From the NCBI RefSeq assembly GCF_017873435.1, contig NZ_JAGGKG010000019.1:1-64000 (forward strand): a stretch of DNA of 64,000 nucleotides. The letters run 5' to 3'. Shown here one piece after another: positions 61,101 through 64,000 of the stretch (positions are counted from its first letter, which is position 1; each line of letters opens with the position of its first letter). The notes beneath the pieces are model-generated. The model was not told where the DNA came from and did no database searches. It saw only the letters and a program-made list of their open reading frames with translations. Source of the DNA: Paenibacillus turicensis. Its GTDB lineage: Bacteria > Bacillota > Bacilli > Paenibacillales > Paenibacillaceae. Position numbers and translations under genes: made by a program.

Positions 61101-61793
61101 ATGATGCTTTCAAATCAAGGTCAAGCCGTCATTCGTCATATTAAAATACCTTTGGATTCAGCTTTAAGCTTGAATTTAGATTGGTTAACGGGTCAAGTGA
61201 GGATCATGCCTAACTCAAACAATGAAATTGAGATCATTCAGTATGCAGACACTGGATTTAAGATAGAAAAAGCTTTTCAATATGAGCTTCATGCTTCCGT
61301 TATTACGATTACCGATGGGCGAAAGTCCTCGAAGTTAGGCGTGAATTTGAAAAAGACGTGCTTAGAAATCTTTGTGCCTGCTATGTTGTTATCCAATATA
61401 AATATTAAGGGCGTAGGTACACAAATTAAGCTAAGTGAGATAAATACCAAAGTACTTCAGTGTAATGTTGTGTCAGGAAAGCTACAGCTAAGTGGTGCCT
61501 ACGAGAAGCTTCAACTTCAAGCTACAGCAAGTAACGTGGACGCTCAATTATGTGAAGTAAGGGAGTTAACAGTCAAATCTACCTCTTCTAAGCTTCGTGT
61601 TTGCATTCCTGAGGCGCTAAGGTTCACGATTTCCACAGGGAAGCTGACATCTCGTAAAGCGATTCGTAGCTCTTTACCTTTGCAATACGAGAAAAGTCAG
61701 CTTGAACCTAAGGAGGGCGAAGCAAGGTTTCATGTCTCTATAGCTGGGGGACATATGGAAATTGTTCCATTGGACTCAAATTTGTTCAGGTGA
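61101..61793 (+). CDS. DUF4097-like beta-helix protein
   Basis: A 230-residue protein rich in short beta-strand repeats (GVGTQIKLSEINTKVLQCNVVSGKLQLSGAYEKLQLQ), as in DUF4097 putative adhesin domains, some of which work with anti-sigma or ABC-2 systems. It has no signal peptide or membrane segment. GGGAGC is about 10 nt before ATG. Last gene of the TetR operon; its last 18 nt overlap argS on the other strand. Confidence 0.6.
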   Translation: MMLSNQGQAVIRHIKIPLDSALSLNLDWLTGQVRIMPNSNNEIEIIQYADTGFKIEKAFQYELHASVITITDGRKSSKLGVNLKKTCLEIFVPAMLLSNINIKGVGTQIKLSEINTKVLQCNVVSGKLQLSGAYEKLQLQATASNVDAQLCEVRELTVKSTSSKLRVCIPEALRFTISTGKLTSRKAIRSSLPLQYEKSQLEPKEGEARFHVSIAGGHMEIVPLDSNLFR

Positions 61794-63518
61794 TTGAAGC
61801 CCGATTAATGCAAGGCCATTACGTAACGTAATCTGGGTACACAATACAAGTCCAAGTCTAAAATGGCGTAAAGAGATATCCTCCACTAACACTTTGTTCT
61901 CATGATAAAACCGGTTAAATGCTTGCGCCAGATCAATTAAATAGCGGCTGATGATGGATGGCTCTAATTTGTCCATGGCTGTAACAATCCTTTCACTGAA
62001 TAGGGATAACCATTTAAGCAATTGCTTGCTTTCTGGCGTTAAATATTGATTTGGCAATTGTGGATATACGTTTTCTAGAGAGCAAAGAAGTGTTGCTTTA
62101 TCTAGCTTGGCTTCAGCGAGCAGGCGACAACAACGAGCATGAACATATTGTACATATGGCCCCGTTTCCCCTTTGAAATTGAGGATGTGCTCCCAAGAAA
62201 AGACGATATCTTTAATTCTGTTATTGCTTAGATCATTAAAAATAATCGCGCCCACACCCACTTGCTTGGCAACCTCTTCTGCATGGGGAAGCTGTGGGTT
62301 TTTCTCTTGGATAATTATCTTTGTTTTTTGTATCGCTTGATTCAGAACCTCCTCGAGCTTAATCATATTCCCTTTACGGGTTGAAAAGCCGCTCCCTTCT
62401 AAGCTGATTCTACCAAATGGTACGTGCATAAGTCCTTTTGCCCAAGGATAACCCATCATCTCTATAATTTTGAACCATTGTTTAAAATGTAGATTTTGCG
62501 AATAGTCTGTGACATAGATCGCTTGATCGAAATGATACGTATCGTATCTATAAATAGCAGCAGTGACATCACGTGTATGATAAAGTGAGCTACCGTCTTT
62601 TTTTAGCATAATTGCAGGCGGCATCTCATCCTTCTCAAAAGGAACAATCCATGCGCCATCATCTTGGGTAAGCAGTTGTTTGCTTTTTAGAGCCTGAATT
62701 GTTGCCTCCATTTTGTCATTGTAAAAGCTCTCCCCACAAAAGGAGTCAAAGGTGACGCCAAGCAACTCATAAATACGATTAAACTCCTGCATACTTATGT
62801 CTAAAAACCATTGCCAAATGGTGATTGCTTCCTCATTTCCTTGCTCCATCTTCGTAAACCATGCTCTAGCTTGATCCTCTAATTCAGGTTGTTTTTCACT
62901 TTCTTGATGAAACAAAATGTAAAGACGTAGTAGCTCCTCAATTCCTTGCTCTTTGACAACCGCTTCGTTGCCCCATAGCTTATAAGCCACAATTAGCTTG
63001 CCAAATTGAGTTCCCCAATCTCCTAAATGGTTAATCCCAACCACATTAAATCCAAGAAATTTAAAGATTTGATATAAGCTATTGCCAATTACAGTGGATC
63101 TTAAATGAGCGACATGAAAGGACTTCGCGATATTAGGGGAGGAATAATCAATGACGATTGTTTTGCCTGCGCCAATATTTTGAGCGCCATATTGTGTATT
63201 TTGTGATGTGATTTGTGGCATGATGGACTTCGCAAACTTGGTGTAATCAATGTAAAAATTTAAGTAGCCATTGACAGCTGCGACAGCTTCAAATGCCTCG
63301 TGGCTAAACTGTGCTTGTAGCTTATCAGCGATACTGATGGGGGATTCACGCAAAGCTTTACTGAAGTGAAAGCAAGGGAGTGCGACGTCGCCAAGCTTGT
63401 TATCTGTAGGGTACGTAAGTAAGTCTTCAATTTGCTGTGGTGTAATGTTGTGCTGTGGTGTAGCATTGTCCAGAATCGTAGTGATTTCTGTTGCGATAAG
63501 TTGTTTGAAAAGTTGCAT
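61776..63518 (-). CDS. argS: arginyl-tRNA synthetase
   Basis: A 580-residue class I tRNA synthetase. The HIGH-like motif is HVAH at 135-138 (SSPNIAKSFHVAHLRSTVIG), and STRKG near 382 stands for KMSKS. The N-terminal additional domain and C-terminal anticodon-binding DALR region (FSERIVTAMDKLEPSIISRYL) are in place. GGAGAGC precedes ATG. A T-box upstream controls it; repeat copy 7 lies in its leader. Confidence 0.96.
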   Translation of the reverse strand: MQLFKQLIATEITTILDNATPQHNITPQQIEDLLTYPTDNKLGDVALPCFHFSKALRESPISIADKLQAQFSHEAFEAVAAVNGYLNFYIDYTKFAKSIMPQITSQNTQYGAQNIGAGKTIVIDYSSPNIAKSFHVAHLRSTVIGNSLYQIFKFLGFNVVGINHLGDWGTQFGKLIVAYKLWGNEAVVKEQGIEELLRLYILFHQESEKQPELEDQARAWFTKMEQGNEEAITIWQWFLDISMQEFNRIYELLGVTFDSFCGESFYNDKMEATIQALKSKQLLTQDDGAWIVPFEKDEMPPAIMLKKDGSSLYHTRDVTAAIYRYDTYHFDQAIYVTDYSQNLHFKQWFKIIEMMGYPWAKGLMHVPFGRISLEGSGFSTRKGNMIKLEEVLNQAIQKTKIIIQEKNPQLPHAEEVAKQVGVGAIIFNDLSNNRIKDIVFSWEHILNFKGETGPYVQYVHARCCRLLAEAKLDKATLLCSLENVYPQLPNQYLTPESKQLLKWLSLFSERIVTAMDKLEPSIISRYLIDLAQAFNRFYHENKVLVEDISLRHFRLGLVLCTQITLRNGLALIGLQSPEQI

Positions 63519-63625
63519 AGTTTGCTCTCCTTTTTATTGATATTTAAGCTCAGAAATGAATAAATGAATGAACAAATTAATAAATGGCACAACTGAAATG
63601 GTGCTAATACTAAAAGATAAATGGC

Positions 63626-63752
63626 ACTCAGGTCAAAGGTTGTTCCGCTCGCTGTTAAAATTGATTTCCTTATGAATGTTTAAGTGAGATTAGGTGGAAA
63701 TCAATTTTAAAGGCGACCATTCCATTGCTCCACAATCCTTTGACCTTCGTTT
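63626..63752 (-). repeat. palindromic intergenic repeat, copy 7
   Basis: Arm GGTCAAAGG pairs perfectly with CCTTTGACC, central AATTGATTTCC with GGAAATCAATT. The inner-loop strand is on minus (TTAACAGCGAGCGGAAC). Most outer arm is weak or lost. Lies in the argS leader between the T-box terminator and the coding region. Confidence 0.8.
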
Positions 63753-63834
63753 TGTATCTCATAGGAGTTAAATGTTTGTACCTCTTAGCAGTAACCATTC
63801 ATTTATTCATTTGAGATTGAGCCATTAAGTAACG

Positions 63835-63880
63835 CAAAAAAGCCCTCGCCCCTAAAATAAATATTTTAGAGACGAGAGCA
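63835..63880 (-). terminator. T-box terminator upstream of argS
   Basis: Minus strand GCTCTCG..CTCTAAAAT pairs with ATTTTAG.GGCGAGGGC, then T7. It lies just after the T-box sequence, so it is the competitor of the antiterminator. Confidence 0.88.
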
Positions 63881-64000
63881 TAAGGTTCCCGCGGTACCAC
63901 TCTAAGTATTAAGCTTGGAATCTACCTATATTCCAACTGATTTAATCTGTAATTACGCATCGTTAAGATGTAATGTCAGATTAAGCTTAATCTCTCGTAT
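63881..64000 (-). promoter_or_regulatory. T-box leader of argS (3' part only)
   Basis: The conserved T-box GAGTGGTACCGCGGGAACC (minus, 63902-63884) is intact; upstream, GTTGGAATATAGG...ATTCCAAG forms stem III. Stem I with the specifier loop is beyond base 64000, so an arginine codon cannot be checked. Uncharged tRNA would stabilise the antiterminator. Its link to argS is by position. Confidence 0.85.

Overview
The window reads as the chromosome of a low-G+C, Gram-positive spore-former relative, most like Paenibacillaceae (Bacillota). The reasons are the AGGAGG-type ribosome binding sites, the TPP and guanine riboswitches, a T-box, YdjO, LrgA/LrgB, CtaM and CcdC-type proteins, and a 53-residue membrane protein of a kind common in Paenibacillus. 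I see no rRNA, tRNA, CRISPR array, prophage or intact insertion sequence. The genus is an inference, not a measurement.

Layout. 1-4200: an HD-GYP phosphodiesterase, then a thiamine-precursor ABC transporter operon (thiY, a thiamine-binding protein, thiX, thiZ) under a TPP riboswitch. 4300-5300: two cold-shock-type genes, cspA and ydjO. 5490-11020: a NarL/DesK-type two-component system divergent from an ABC-2 exporter. 11030-21550: ccdC-like gene, 6-phosphogluconolactonase, a J-domain/DUF1266/DUF3829-like operon, lrgA/lrgB, a P-loop kinase and a chemoreceptor. 21900-24600: nrdDG with a tandem NrdR-box pair. 24840-30015: a second thiamine-binding protein, a HicB-type orphan, a zinc ribbon, a cation/proton antiporter, an MFS pump with its MarR regulator, and a small membrane protein behind a long untranslated leader.

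30618-43197 is the most interesting part: a flavin-based extracellular electron transfer (EET) locus like the one in Listeria, but rearranged. The plus-strand operon carries eetA, eetB, ecfA1, ecfA2, ecfT, a U32 Fe-S protein, a class III aminotransferase and a UbiA-type prenyltransferase. The convergent minus-strand genes are pplA (two flavinylation domains), ndh2, a HepS-like subunit and a polyprenyl diphosphate synthase. Together they would pass electrons from NADH through Ndh2 to a dedicated demethylmenaquinone and on to the surface flavolipoprotein PplA. A TGTGA-N6-TCACT box lies at -41.5 of a predicted pplA promoter, pointing to anaerobic (FNR-type) control. No ApbE/FmnB flavin transferase is in the window.

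43500-64000: PAP2 protein, LytS-like hybrid kinase, RidA, a SNF2 helicase with its SWIM partner, a small alarmone synthetase that seems to lack any ATG/GTG/TTG start, zinc-ribbon proteins, MscL with a zinc-ribbon tail, guanine riboswitch-xpt-pbuX, methionine aminopeptidase, CtaM, a self-regulated TetR-ABC operon, and argS behind a T-box.

Seven intergenic copies of a 120-190 bp imperfect palindrome are scattered through the window. Their paired arms vary in a compensating way between copies while two inner-loop segments stay constant. Two copies sit between a riboswitch or T-box terminator and the gene it controls.
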